Positions 7,547 to 15,828 are shown, numbered from the stretch's first letter. The stretch is 35,641 nucleotides of DNA from Candidatus Gastranaerophilales bacterium (GCA_944325555.1 CALVAN010000020.1:1-35641); one strand, 5' to 3'. The notes: generated from the letters alone by a model not told the origin. A program made the numbers and translations.

Positions 7547-8330
7547 ATGTTTTACTGCAATCAAATTACCGGAATATATATGCCTGTACAAAACGTAAGT
7601 CGTTCAATAAATAATAATTATCAAATTAACAATCCGATGCTTAAGAAAAGAACTTTTGAATCTTTTGTGCCGGAAAATTTCATATATCCTAAAATCCCGA
7701 TTAACGCTTCAAAAGCATATGCAACATCGCAACTTTATCCCGAGTATAAAGTATTGGAAACCTTCAAACTGCCAAACACAGGAGTAGGCAAAGTTTATCA
7801 ACTCAGAAATGGTCATAAAGTCATTGTTTTGCCTAAAAAAGTCCGACTGTAATTAATACACTGGTCGCTGCGGGATGGCAAAACGAAAAGCCGGATAAAC
7901 GAGACACAGCTCATATGCTGGAACATCTGTTAGCAACAATACAATATAAAAAGAATGCTCAGAAACTGCAAGAGATTTCTGATAATATTATTCTGGATTC
8001 AAACGCCGCTACAGGAAGCTGTTACACTAATTATTACGAAAAAGCTTTGGTTACGGATGACAAAGAGCTTGATAAACTTTTAAAATATCATTTTGCCGTT
8101 GTTAATTCTGCTGATTTTTCAGACAAAAATTTTGCACACGAAAAAGTAACCATCTCAAATGAAGTGAATTTTCGCAACGATAATAAGACATGCGAAGATG
8201 TAGCAACTGATGCCGGTCTGAATTCATTACTAAATTTACCTGCAAAAATGAATTATCTCATACTGTGACACAAAAAAATATAGATAATATAAACAAAAAT
8301 GATTTGTATGATTTTTACAATAAGTTGTAG
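7547..8330 (+). pseudogene. Degraded M16-family zinc peptidase (two frameshifts, truncated)
   Basis: Three frames read in order give a single M16 (insulinase/processing peptidase) N-terminal domain. Frame one ends at VYQLRNGHKVIVLPKK. After loss of one A in the run at 7835-7840, the next frame continues PTVINTLVAAGWQNEKPDK and DTAHMLEHLLA, containing the inverted zinc motif HxxEH (HMLEH). About 75 residues on, EKVTISNEVN matches the third zinc-ligand region. A second one-A loss at 8244-8248 moves the frame to NELSHTVTQKNIDNINKNDL, which stops at a TAG inside a GTAG hairpin. Full M16 proteins are 400 aa or more, so the second half is absent. Not functional as read, unless the frameshifts are sequencing errors. 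Confidence 0.8.
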
Positions 8331-8350
8331 GTTGGGGTTTCTACCCCAAC
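8327..8350 (+). repeat. GTAG-headed REP-like hairpin 3
   Basis: GTAG (8327-8330) is followed by stem GTTGGGG / CCCCAAC with loop TTTCTA. It marks the point where M16 peptidase homology ends. It is nearly the same as the hairpin at 16103-16126 in opposite orientation. Confidence 0.65.
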
Positions 8351-8415
8351 ACAAAGTGTCCAAAAATAATCAAACCATCTGTAACAAAAAATCAAACCAT
8401 GTGTTCTTTTACATC

Positions 8416-8450
8416 GAACCCGAGAAGAGGGAGAGAATCCTACGACAAAC
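8416..8450. repeat. 35-bp dispersed repeat, copy 2
   Basis: Matches 5539-5573 except for one base (GGGAGAG instead of GGGCGAG). It lies between the M16 remnant and the end of the efflux operon. Confidence 0.7.
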
Positions 8451-8461
8451 CAAAAATTCTC

Positions 8462-9598
8462 TTATCCGAGTTTTCTTTTAAACGTGCGTCCGGCAAGGGT
8501 GAGTGTTATTGAAGCTATTATAATAAGCGGAATCAGATTTGTTATAACATCTTCCAAGCCCATTCCTTTTAAAAATATTCCTCTTGTCAGCACCATAAAA
8601 AATCTTACGGGATTCAGCCAGGTTATATATTGCAGAAAAACAGGCATGTCTTCAATCGGGGAAATAAAGCCTGACAAAAGCACTGCCGGCATCATAAACG
8701 TCATAACACTTAAGATGGCTTGCTGCTGGGTGTTGCATACGGCGGAAATATACAGCCCGACGCCGACTATCGCAAGCAGAGATATAAAAATTGAAACCAT
8801 AAACAAAATAAACGATCCTGCAAACGGTATATGGAAAAAGATTATTACAAAGCTTGTCATAACCATTGTCAATGCCATTGCGATGATTAAGGGCGGGATG
8901 GATTTACCTAAAAGAATTTCAAAAGATGATAATGGGCTTACGATAAGCTGGTCAAAGGTTCCGAGTTCTCTTTCTCGGGCAATGGAAAGCGATGTTAAAA
9001 TTAATGTGGTTACAAGCGAGAGCATTGCAACGATTACCGTTAAGATATACCATTTGTATTCAAGATTCGGGTTAAACCAGTTGCGCACGGAAAGATTTAT
9101 GCCGGCACCGCTCATAGTCCCATTGCCGTTTATGTTTGAAGGGGTAATTTCCGTTCCGTAGCCCGAAATTATTTGTGAGGCATACCCCGAGGCAATCGAG
9201 GCGGAATTTGTCTGTCTGCCGTCTGCTACAACCTGTACTTCCGCAGGCTTGCCGGATTTGATATTGCGGGCAAAATCATTGTTAATCAACAGTCCTATTT
9301 GTACTTTCTGGGTATCAAGTTTGTTTTTAAAATCCGCTTCATTATCAACGTAATAAAAATTTCTGAATCTCGGAGAATTTTCAAATCGGGATATCAATTC
9401 TCTGGACTCGACGCTTTGCGAGCGGTCAAGTACTGCTGTATCAATGTTTTGCACCTCCATTGTTGCTGCATTTGAAAAAATCAAAAGCTGCATAATTGGC
9501 AGACCGATAATTATCCCCTTGGTTTTCGGGTCATTCCAGATGGTTATAAATTCTTTTTTTATCAGGGCAAAAACACGCCGCAAAAAATCTCTAAGCAT
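8462..9598 (-). CDS. ABC-2 type transporter permease (YhhJ/YbhR-like, 378 aa)
   Basis: The protein has the ABC-2 permease plan: a short cytosolic N-terminus (KKEFITIWNDPKTKG), a first membrane helix (IIIGLPIMQLLIFSNAATME), a large periplasmic domain of about 150 residues, then five C-terminal helices. The family motif RERELGTFDQLIVSPLSS is present near residue 210, and LLSGFISPIEDMPVFLQYIT near residue 310. In tripartite efflux pumps such permeases pair with a second permease, an ATPase, a HlyD adaptor and TolC. Its ATG follows the stop of the upstream permease fragment directly (TAAATG). The gene looks intact, but its ATPase is missing from the operon, so the pump is probably dead unless another ATPase substitutes. 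Confidence 0.88.
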   Translation of the reverse strand: MLRDFLRRVFALIKKEFITIWNDPKTKGIIIGLPIMQLLIFSNAATMEVQNIDTAVLDRSQSVESRELISRFENSPRFRNFYYVDNEADFKNKLDTQKVQIGLLINNDFARNIKSGKPAEVQVVADGRQTNSASIASGYASQIISGYGTEITPSNINGNGTMSGAGINLSVRNWFNPNLEYKWYILTVIVAMLSLVTTLILTSLSIARERELGTFDQLIVSPLSSFEILLGKSIPPLIIAMALTMVMTSFVIIFFHIPFAGSFILFMVSIFISLLAIVGVGLYISAVCNTQQQAILSVMTFMMPAVLLSGFISPIEDMPVFLQYITWLNPVRFFMVLTRGIFLKGMGLEDVITNLIPLIIIASITLTLAGRTFKRKLG

Positions 9599-9886
9599 TT
9601 AGTTCACCCGCCTTTCCCTTGCTTCTATACTTTCTCTCAGCGGTTGGGGCGAGTGTTTTTCCAATCTCATAGATGTGTTTTTATAAACAGCGGCAAAAAA
9701 CAGCAAGCCGAGGATTGTTAAATATATACCGTTTTCCAGCCTGATACTGTTTACGCCGCCTGTCATAAATTCGCTTTCAACAAACGAAACATAGTATCTC
9801 GGCGGAAGAATTCTTGTTAAATACTGGAAGAATACCGGCATGGAATTTATGGGAAACATAAGCCCCGAAAGCATTAACGCAGGCAA
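9599..9886 (-). pseudogene. C-terminal fragment of a second ABC-2 permease
   Basis: The 95 residues match only the end of an ABC-2 permease: the helix and loop LMLSGLMFPINSMPVFFQYL, then PPRYYVSFVESEFMTGG, and one last helix (IYLTILGLLFFAAVYKNTSM). In its frame, homology starts slightly upstream (about 9895, GFLPALML), right where HlyD homology stops. The N-terminal two thirds are absent. This is the right-hand part of an internal deletion in the efflux operon. Confidence 0.85.
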
Positions 9887-10392
9887 AAATCCTGCACTCT
9901 TATCATTATTATGCCTTCTTCAGGTGCATAGACTTTTGTGTAATCCAGTTGATTTTTTGCAAAATTTTTCTGTGCAACCGCTCCGTCATAATCGGCTTTG
10001 GATTTGTTTTTTGTGTTTAAAAGTGTGTCGTAATCCTGTTTTGAAATAGTATTATCTTCAACCAGAGGAGCATTGCGCTCAAATTTTGATTCCGCATCAT
10101 TTTTTACCGCAAGTGTCTTTTCAACATCTGCTGTTGCTTTTTCAAGGTTCGATACGTAATCTTTGTCGTCTAAGACGGCAAGCAATTCGCCCTGCTTTAC
10201 GGTGTCGCCTTCTTCTTTCAGCATTTTATCAATTTTACCCGCAACCTGAAAACTTAAATCCACCTGCCTTATTTCGATATTTCCGTACAGTGTAAGTTCA
10301 TTGCCTGCTTTGCGGTTTTTGTAGTATAAAAATCCCAGAGCCGCACAAATAATCAGTATTAATAATATTAAAATAATTGCCTTTTTCTTCAT
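9874..10392 (-). pseudogene. Truncated HlyD-family membrane fusion protein
   Basis: Residues 1-26 form a signal anchor (KAIILILLILIICAALGFLY). The first lipoyl half follows (VDLSFQVAGKIDKMLKEEGD, QGELLAVLDD), then a coiled-coil hairpin (residues 75-150) and the start of the second lipoyl half (DYTKVYAPEEGIIM). After that, the frame runs seven residues into permease sequence and stops. Family members are about 320-340 aa, so the beta-barrel and membrane-proximal domains are missing. The frame overlaps the permease fragment by 13 bases. An active adaptor is unlikely. Confidence 0.87.
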
Positions 10393-10402
10393 AACTTACC
10401 TC

Positions 10403-11728
10403 TTAAAGTTTGGCGCCCGCAGCTTTGTATAATGTAAAATAGTTTACTATTCTCTGTGCTTTTGCCTGTGTGTAATTTGTTTGTGAATTTATGAGTTTAT
10501 TTTCTTCCGTGAGATATTCCGGTTCTGCTATAATTCCACGGTTGAGTTTTTTTTGTGCGTTTTGAAAATTTTTCGTTTCGTAATCAAGTTCAAATTTTTG
10601 ATTGTCCTCGACTTTTTGGTCGTGTTTTATTATGCAAAGAGCCGTGTTTACTTCTTTTACTGCTTCTAAATTTGTTTGATTGTAATTTTCAAAAAGTTCT
10701 TCGTATTTGGCTTTTTGGATTTTAAGGTTAGCTACCTTCATCCCGCCTTTAAAAATATCCTGCGTTGCACCTGCTAAAATGGCGGCAAGAGAGGATTCCC
10801 AGGAAAAGAACGTGCCGGGTGCCAGTGTGTTAAATGCCCATATTCCTACAATATTAAAGGTTGGGAAAAATTCTTTTTTTGCTACTCGTACATCGATTTT
10901 AGCTTTTTCCAGATTCGCTTCTGCAATTTTTACATCAGGTCGTGAAAAAATTACATCGGAACTTATTGAGTCCGGAATTTTGCCTGAATATTCAAAATTA
11001 TCAAAATCTCCGACCTTCATATCGGCAATGTTTGTGGCAGAATTTCCTGTCAAAACAGCTAATTGCATCATTGCGATTTCCCGCTCTTTTTGCAGTTTTT
11101 CTAACGTACTTTTGGCTGTTTCAACATTTTTTTTAGCATTATTTAATTGAGTTGAACTTATAACGCCCTGTTCAAATTTTTTGCTGTTTCTTTGAAAAAT
11201 TTCCTGCTGATTTTTCAAGACTCCGGTTTGCTTTTCAATTAAATCGTCATATTGCAATATATTTGTGTAAACCGTTGCTACATCCGTCAAAAGTGCGATA
11301 TAAACAGCTTTTTCATTGAATTTTGCGGCTTCATAGCTTTTTTTTACCGCTTTTGTTTTATCTCTGTTTTTTAAAAGAAAATCGGCCTCATAACTTGCCA
11401 TAAACGGCAAAACAAAGGCGTTTTCTTTTAATTGGAAATTATCCAGCTCGGGAACTTTTATTCCGAGATAATTAGCACTTACGCTAAAAGAGGGCAGTTC
11501 TCTGCCGAGGGAGTATTTTGTCTGCTGGCGGTACTGTTCCACAACGTGTTGTGCTTTTTTTAAATCGTGGTTGTTTTCAAGTGCCTGCTGAATATAGCAG
11601 TTTAAATTTTCGTCATTAAATCTGCCGAAAAAATCAACATTCAACTCATTAACATCAACTGCAAAACAGTTTTGTGCGGTAAAAATGAAAAACATGGCGA
11701 ATACAAGGAAAATAGTTTTAATTTTCAT
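10403..11728 (-). CDS. TolC-family outer membrane efflux protein
   Basis: A signal peptide (MKIKTIFLVFAMFFIFTAQNCFA) is followed by the two-fold repeated long-helix architecture of the OEP family. Characteristic stretches include ALENNHDLKKAQHVVEQYRQ near residue 50, the PDVKIAEANLEKAKIDVRVAKKEFFPTFN region near residue 265 (typical 'RPDV..AE..L.AA....G.A....FP') and a C-terminal NYTQAKAQRIVNYFTLYKA. The length of 441 aa is normal. The ATG at 11728 is preferred over GTG at 11731 because the AAGGGGGG Shine-Dalgarno is better spaced. It is the second gene of the TetR-led efflux operon and appears intact, although the downstream adaptor is broken. Confidence 0.9.
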   Translation of the reverse strand: MKIKTIFLVFAMFFIFTAQNCFAVDVNELNVDFFGRFNDENLNCYIQQALENNHDLKKAQHVVEQYRQQTKYSLGRELPSFSVSANYLGIKVPELDNFQLKENAFVLPFMASYEADFLLKNRDKTKAVKKSYEAAKFNEKAVYIALLTDVATVYTNILQYDDLIEKQTGVLKNQQEIFQRNSKKFEQGVISSTQLNNAKKNVETAKSTLEKLQKEREIAMMQLAVLTGNSATNIADMKVGDFDNFEYSGKIPDSISSDVIFSRPDVKIAEANLEKAKIDVRVAKKEFFPTFNIVGIWAFNTLAPGTFFSWESSLAAILAGATQDIFKGGMKVANLKIQKAKYEELFENYNQTNLEAVKEVNTALCIIKHDQKVEDNQKFELDYETKNFQNAQKKLNRGIIAEPEYLTEENKLINSQTNYTQAKAQRIVNYFTLYKAAGAKL

Positions 11729-11771
11729 CACTACCCCCCTTTAGAACAGAATTAATATATAGTTTTACATT

Positions 11772-12347
11772 TTATTTTATGATTTTTATATCTTCTTTTG
11801 TAAATTCTTTTTGACCGAGCTGTCTCAGTGAAAATGCCGGAAGAATCCTCGGTGAATTTACCTGTGAAAGCATAAAAAGTGTTTTGAAGATAACAAGTCT
11901 ATCGTTAACATCTTTGTTTAAAATTCTTGCAACAACAGCCTTCATATAATCCAGAACCGGAGATTGAGCAAGAAAATCAGGCTTTTGTTGCTCTTTTAAA
12001 AGTAATACTATTAAGTCTGTTGATATGTTTGTGTAGAAAAAATCAACAAATTTGTCCGCTATTGTTATCAGTAAATTAATACACTCGTCAACGCTCATAT
12101 CTTTTGGGTTTTTGTTCAAGTCAAGAAAACTTTTGGAGTATTCAATCTGTTTTTCAATTAAGTTTTCTATAATACCCTGATAAAGCTCCTGTTTTCCGCC
12201 CCAGTAGTAGGAAATCATACATAAATTTACATTTGCTTTTTTGCAGATTTCTCTTATGCTTGTTCCGTCAAAACCCTTTTGGGCAAAAAGTGCTGTTGCT
12301 GCTTCAAGGATTCTGGTTTTAGAATTTTCGTCTTTGACTTTTTCCAT
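11772..12347 (-). CDS. TetR-family repressor of the efflux operon
   Basis: The N-terminal helix-turn-helix is textbook TetR: TRILEAATALFAQKGFDGTS followed by IREICKKANVNLCMISYYWGGKQELY (residues 10-58). The C-terminal ligand-binding part is helical and resembles DUF1956/CecR-type repressors that accompany YbhFSR-like efflux operons. The ATG at 12347 is chosen since GAGGTG is correctly spaced upstream; an in-frame GTG at 12353 would overlap that site. It leads the operon TetR-TolC-HlyD-permeases and probably controls itself through the palindrome at 12386-12395. The ligand cannot be predicted. Confidence 0.9.
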   Translation of the reverse strand: MEKVKDENSKTRILEAATALFAQKGFDGTSIREICKKANVNLCMISYYWGGKQELYQGIIENLIEKQIEYSKSFLDLNKNPKDMSVDECINLLITIADKFVDFFYTNISTDLIVLLLKEQQKPDFLAQSPVLDYMKAVVARILNKDVNDRLVIFKTLFMLSQVNSPRILPAFSLRQLGQKEFTKEDIKIIK

Positions 12348-12376
12348 GCACACCTCGGCAATATTTCTGTTTTGAA

Positions 12377-12406
12377 AACATAAAACAAACGTTTGATTTT
12401 TGTCAA
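12377..12406 (-). promoter_or_regulatory. Efflux operon promoter with embedded operator
   Basis: On the minus strand a perfect -35 TTGACA (12406-12401) is followed, after 17-18 bases, by a weak -10 (TTATGT or TATGTT, around 12377-12383). The spacer holds the perfect palindrome CAAACGTTTG (12386-12395). A TetR dimer bound there would block polymerase, so autorepression is the natural reading. Confidence 0.65.
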
Positions 12407-12436
12407 CGTATAATATTTTTGCGCAAATATAAAAAG

Positions 12437-13747
12437 TTACTGTTTGCTTGTTAGTTTGTTTTGTTCAAGTTCCGCAAATTTTTTTGCCATTGTCGGGTTG
12501 TTTTTGGTTAGACGCTTGATTGTTAAATCTTCAGCTTTGTTGTTTGCAAGGCGCAGGTTGTTTTCAGACGACAGCAGGGCCTCTTTGGTTTTTTGAAGGT
12601 GGTCTATTGTTTTGTCTATTTCCTCTATGGCTGTTTTAAACTTTTTGCTGGCAAGTTCATAGTTGCGGGCAAATTTTTCTTTAAAATCGTTCATTGTTTC
12701 TTCAAAGTTAGAGATATCGATATTTTGATTTTTAATTACAGCCAGTTCCTGCTTATATTTCAAGGAATTTAGCGAGGCGTTTCTTAACAGTGTAATCATC
12801 GGTATAAAAAACTGGGGTCTTATTACATACATTTTTGGATATTTGTGCGACATATCCACAATACCGGAATTATACAGCTCGCTGTCGGGTTCCAGCAGGG
12901 ACACGAGCACGGCGTATTCGCAGTTTTTTTCGCACCTGTCTTTATCAAGTTCTTTTAAAAAGTCTTCGTTTTTCTTTTTGGTTGAAGTTGAGTCCATTTC
13001 GTTTTTCATTTCAAACATAATTGAAATAAACTCTGTTCCGTTTTCATCGGCTTCCCTGAAGATATAATCGCCTTTGCTGCCGGTGCGTGCATCGTTGTCT
13101 TTTTCAAAGTATGCGTTTTGAAAACCGGTGGGGCGGATTTTGTTAAACTCGATTTCGCAGTGCTGTTCGAGGGTTTCACCTATCATTTTTGTGGAAAGGC
13201 GGGCTTTAAAGTCTTTGTAGTGGGCAATTTCTTCGTCTTTAAATCTGAGTTTTTCTTCGTACTGGTCTTTCAGGGATTGTTCTTTAAGCTGGTTTTCTTT
13301 CTGGTTGGTTTCAATTTGTGCGTTGAGTTTTACAATGCAGTTTTCTTTTTCGGATAATTCTTTTTCTTTTTCGTTAACTGCTTTGCTTATTGCAAGTTCT
13401 TTATCAGTTTCAAATGAGGCTATTTGAGCTTTCAGCTTTGCAATTTCCATATCCTTTTGGGATTTTACCTCTGCTATGGCGAGTTCTTTGGACTTGCTTT
13501 CCGCCTGAATTTTGGCGTTAAGTTCGGCAAGTTCAAGCTCTTTTTTGTTTAAAACATCCGTAAGCTGTGTTTTGGTTTCTGATTGAGCAAGTTTTACTGC
13601 GTTTTCTTTTTCCGTTAAAAAGATTTGCTCACGTTCTTTAATTGCGTTTTCAAATTCCTGATCACGCACCTGTTTTAATATAGCTGCATAGCCTGTTTCG
13701 TCAACCTGAAATACTTCGCCGCATTTTGGACATTTAATTTCCTGCAT
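12437..13747 (-). CDS. DUF2130 coiled-coil protein with N-terminal zinc ribbon (436 aa)
   Basis: The N-terminus has a half zinc-ribbon ([11 protein letters not shown]). Residues 25-185 form a long, highly charged coiled coil rich in K, E, Q and A. The conserved DUF2130 core lies at about 190-345 ([65 protein letters not shown]). A second coiled coil ends the protein. DUF2130 proteins are widespread in gut bacteria; the core has a nuclease-like look (GDYIFRE), but the biochemical activity is not established. The gene is monocistronic as read, with its own ATG at 13747. Confidence 0.85.
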   Translation of the reverse strand: MQEIKCPKCGEVFQVDETGYAAILKQVRDQEFENAIKEREQIFLTEKENAVKLAQSETKTQLTDVLNKKELELAELNAKIQAESKSKELAIAEVKSQKDMEIAKLKAQIASFETDKELAISKAVNEKEKELSEKENCIVKLNAQIETNQKENQLKEQSLKDQYEEKLRFKDEEIAHYKDFKARLSTKMIGETLEQHCEIEFNKIRPTGFQNAYFEKDNDARTGSKGDYIFREADENGTEFISIMFEMKNEMDSTSTKKKNEDFLKELDKDRCEKNCEYAVLVSLLEPDSELYNSGIVDMSHKYPKMYVIRPQFFIPMITLLRNASLNSLKYKQELAVIKNQNIDISNFEETMNDFKEKFARNYELASKKFKTAIEEIDKTIDHLQKTKEALLSSENNLRLANNKAEDLTIKRLTKNNPTMAKKFAELEQNKLTSKQ

Positions 13748-13895
13748 AGATTCCCACCCGTCAAGTCTGATTTTATTTAATTATAGCATTAAGTTTAAAA
13801 CAAGTCTGCGGGATAGATGTTTTGGGTTTGCAAATTGACAAAGTTGCGATAATGCTTTACCTGTATAAAAAAATTTTATATTTGTTATTTTTTTC

Positions 13896-14726
13896 TTATT
13901 TCTGTTGAATTTTTTCATTAACAATAAATCCAACCATTAAAGCCGGCCAGATAACAATTGCAAGCGGTGTTGCAATTGCTGCAGTAATACCCATAACTCC
14001 GTATCCGGCTATGTTTAAAGCATCATATGCGTGATTTGGCGTGTTTAAGGAGGACAGGTCGATGTCTTGAATTTCCGCTATGTTGGAAAGTGAAACCGAA
14101 AAAACTTTATTATTGTATTTTATGCCCTTGATTTCTCCGTTTGCCGTTGCGATAAATGTTATGGGATTATCGGTATTGTAATAAATCAGAATATGTTTAA
14201 GATTTGCAAAGCCGTTTTCGGGTGTGTTAATTCTGTATTCGTAAAAAGCGTATTTTTCTTTATCAATTTTTTTCATTTTTACGATACCCATAAGCGCCCT
14301 GTTTGCATGGTATTCTGCTGCATATTGAACCGCTTTTCTTCCTTTCCAAACAGTATAGAAGGGACCTTCTCTGTCAAACATTTTTGAGTTCCATACCGCA
14401 TAATCACCGTCACAAAGAGGTAATTCAATCCTGCCGTCATTTTCCGGCTCTAAATAGTCCTGTGGATTTTCGTAGTCTTTGGTGAAGTAACGATATCTTT
14501 TTAAAATCGGTTTGATTTCATCGTAAGAAATTGTCGATTTCTCTTTTTTGATAATCTTAAGAATATCTTCGTTATATGCAGTTATTAATTCTTTAATTTC
14601 TTCATTTGTTATTTTATTTTCATTCGTGATAATTTTATTATCCCGGGAATCGGCATTGGAACAAAAGCCCATATTTCCTCCTAATAAAATTGTTATTAAT
14701 AAAAGAGAGATAATTTTCTTTTTCAA
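13896..14726 (-). CDS. Secreted/membrane-tethered protein of unknown function (276 aa)
   Basis: An N-terminal signal peptide (KKKIISLLLITILLGGNMGF, residues 2-21) is followed by a polar exported domain. It contains a Glu/Lys-rich helical start (residues 30-75) and a mixed region with aromatic residues (DREGPFYTVWKGRKAVQYAA, YAFYEYRINTPENGF). Near the C-terminus is a hydrophobic segment (VMGITAAIATPLAIVIWPAL, about 246-265) that could anchor it, then a short KIQQK tail. Start is TTG at 14726 with AAGGAAA five bases upstream. No family recognised. It lies downstream of the ssrA repeat array on the same strand. Confidence 0.7.
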   Translation of the reverse strand: MKKKIISLLLITILLGGNMGFCSNADSRDNKIITNENKITNEEIKELITAYNEDILKIIKKEKSTISYDEIKPILKRYRYFTKDYENPQDYLEPENDGRIELPLCDGDYAVWNSKMFDREGPFYTVWKGRKAVQYAAEYHANRALMGIVKMKKIDKEKYAFYEYRINTPENGFANLKHILIYYNTDNPITFIATANGEIKGIKYNNKVFSVSLSNIAEIQDIDLSSLNTPNHAYDALNIAGYGVMGITAAIATPLAIVIWPALMVGFIVNEKIQQK

Positions 14727-14906
14727 CGTTATTTCCTTTTTGGTTCTGATTCTTGCTTATACCATTTGTAAGTTTTATTATAACGGATTTTACAATTTGC
14801 GAGGAGCTTTAATCCTGTTTGTTTAGCGATGAAAACCCCCGATGCGACAGCATTGGGTTCGATTCACCAAAATATAAAACTTTGAAATATGTAAAAATGG
14901 TGGAGC

Positions 14907-15015
14907 GGATTTGCGGACGGACGACACGACTGAAAGGAGATAGTCCGGAAAGCGAGGTATGAAGTGAGCCAAGACGCAGTGTAGCGAACGACAGTGCCGA
15001 GCGATAAGCAAATCC
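14907..15015. repeat. ~108-bp TIR element, copy B
   Basis: Bounded by GGATTTGC (14907-14914) and GCAAATCC (15008-15015), with the conserved outer sequence GCGGATTTGCGGACGGACG and AAGCAAATCCAAGACGACG. The interior differs from copy A but keeps GTCCGG and AGCGAG-like blocks. Confidence 0.65.
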
Positions 15016-15037
15016 AAGACGACGAGGACTCTGCCGA

Positions 15038-15064
15038 AAAAACAAGACTAAATGTCTTGTTTTT
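15038..15064 (-). terminator. Terminator hairpin in repeat unit 1
   Basis: AAAAACAAGAC / GTCTTGTTTTT form a perfect 11-bp stem with loop TAAAT. It is an exact copy of the hairpin at 15277-15303. Confidence 0.6.
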
Positions 15065-15145
15065 GAGAGGTAGAACCCCGATGCGCAAGCATTGGGTTCG
15101 ATTCACCAAAATATAAATCTTTGAAATATGTAAAAATGGTGGAGC

Positions 15146-15254
15146 GGATTTGCGGACGGACGACACGACTGAAAGGAGATAGTCCGGAAAGCGAGGTATG
15201 AAGTGAGCCAAGACGCAGTGTAGCGAACGACAGTGCCGAGCGATAAGCAAATCC
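15146..15254. repeat. ~108-bp TIR element, copy C
   Basis: An exact-looking duplicate of copy B, 239 bases to the right, as part of the tandem repeat. Confidence 0.65.
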
Positions 15255-15276
15255 AAGACGACGAGGACTCTGCCGA

Positions 15277-15303
15277 AAAAACAAGACTAAATGTCTTGTT
15301 TTT
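15277..15303 (-). terminator. Terminator of ssrA
   Basis: AAAAACAAGAC / GTCTTGTTTTT, loop TAAAT, symmetric with T-runs on both sides. It lies about 73 bases beyond the tmRNA 3' end in the direction of ssrA transcription, so it is the natural ssrA terminator; the copy at 15038-15064 would be a backup created by the tandem duplication. Confidence 0.75.
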
Positions 15304-15375
15304 GAGAGGTAGAACCCCGATGCGCAAGCATTGGGTTCGATTCACCAAAATATAAATCTTTGAAATATGTAAAAA

Positions 15376-15788
15376 TGGTGGAGACGAGGGGAATCGAACC
15401 CCTGTCCGAAATGGAATGCAGCAAACATCTACGAGCGTAGGAGTCTTTTATCTCGCCTTAGCACGGAAAGCTTCCATAACCTGAGCTAAAACAAAGCAGT
15501 TTTAAGAGTTACGCTCTTTGAGAAAAAGCTTGATACGGTTAATTCTCATCCCCGTACTGCGTCTTGCATGGTTGACCCTTACAGCCGGCAAGCTGGGCTG
15601 CAAGAGTGGGCATAGTTCAGTCTGTCGAACTATCGGTTACTAAGCAGCCATTCTAGCTGCGCTTCTGCCGAAATTGCCTTCGATAACGTTGTTAGCGTTT
15701 AATTTAAGTTGCTCGTTGATAACCGAGAACAGCGCTCGGACTCGCAGTTTGATACAAACGATCACCCCGTCAAATCCAAAACGTCCCC
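15376..15788 (-). ncRNA. ssrA: Transfer-messenger RNA (tmRNA)
   Basis: A one-piece tmRNA of about 413 nt that rescues stalled ribosomes. The 5' end reads GGGGACGTTTTGGATTTGAC, the standard tmRNA opening, and the 3' end is GGGGTTCGATTCCCC followed by TCGTCTCCACCA. The 5' GGGGACG pairs with CGTCTCC, with one G-U. The 3' CCA is encoded. The tag frame reads ANNVIEGNFGRSAARMAA and stops with TAG (15640-15642). The ANN start resembles cyanobacterial tags; the Ala-Ala end is the usual protease signal. Both ends of the gene are duplicated outside it: the last eight bases in the 239-bp array and the first 12 bases in the 52-bp block at 16025. Confidence 0.95.
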
Positions 15789-15828
15789 ACGTTTGAAGAG
15801 AGATTTTGAAAGCTTTTTTGTTTTGTGC
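15777..15828. repeat. 52-bp duplicated block at the ssrA 5' end, copy 1
   Basis: Runs from CAAAACGTCCCCACG through AAAGCTTTTTTGTTTTGTGC. It contains the first 12 nt of tmRNA and about 40 bp upstream. An exact copy lies at 16025-16076. Confidence 0.85.

Larger units (their letters stand above)
14835..15383. repeat. 239-bp tandem repeat at the ssrA 3' end (2.3 copies)
   Basis: Units start at about 14835, 15074 and 15313 (partial). Each full unit holds a 60-70-bp flank ending TGGTGGAG, the ~108-bp TIR element and a terminator-like hairpin. The last partial copy runs straight into the ssrA 3' end: TGGTGGAG is the complement of the tmRNA terminal CTCCACCA. Copies 1 and 2 repeat those eight bases and then diverge from ssrA. 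The offset is exactly 239 between matching TGGTGGAG boxes (14898, 15137, 15376). Confidence 0.9.

Noticed and set aside
8484..9161. 225-aa plus-strand frame
   Set aside because: Antisense shadow of the ABC-2 permease, which has clear family motifs on the minus strand.
14809..15348. Several 64-130 aa minus-strand frames with repeated SFATLRLGSLHTS-type sequence
   Set aside because: They are chance frames in the 239-bp tandem repeat and its TIR elements, identical between units and without ribosome sites.
14835..15383. CRISPR array
   Set aside because: Only 2.3 units with a 239-bp period and no spacer diversity; no cas genes.
14898..15383. A genomic island bounded by att sites at ssrA
   Set aside because: The repeated CTCCACCA boxes are only 239 bases apart and no integrase or cargo gene lies between them.
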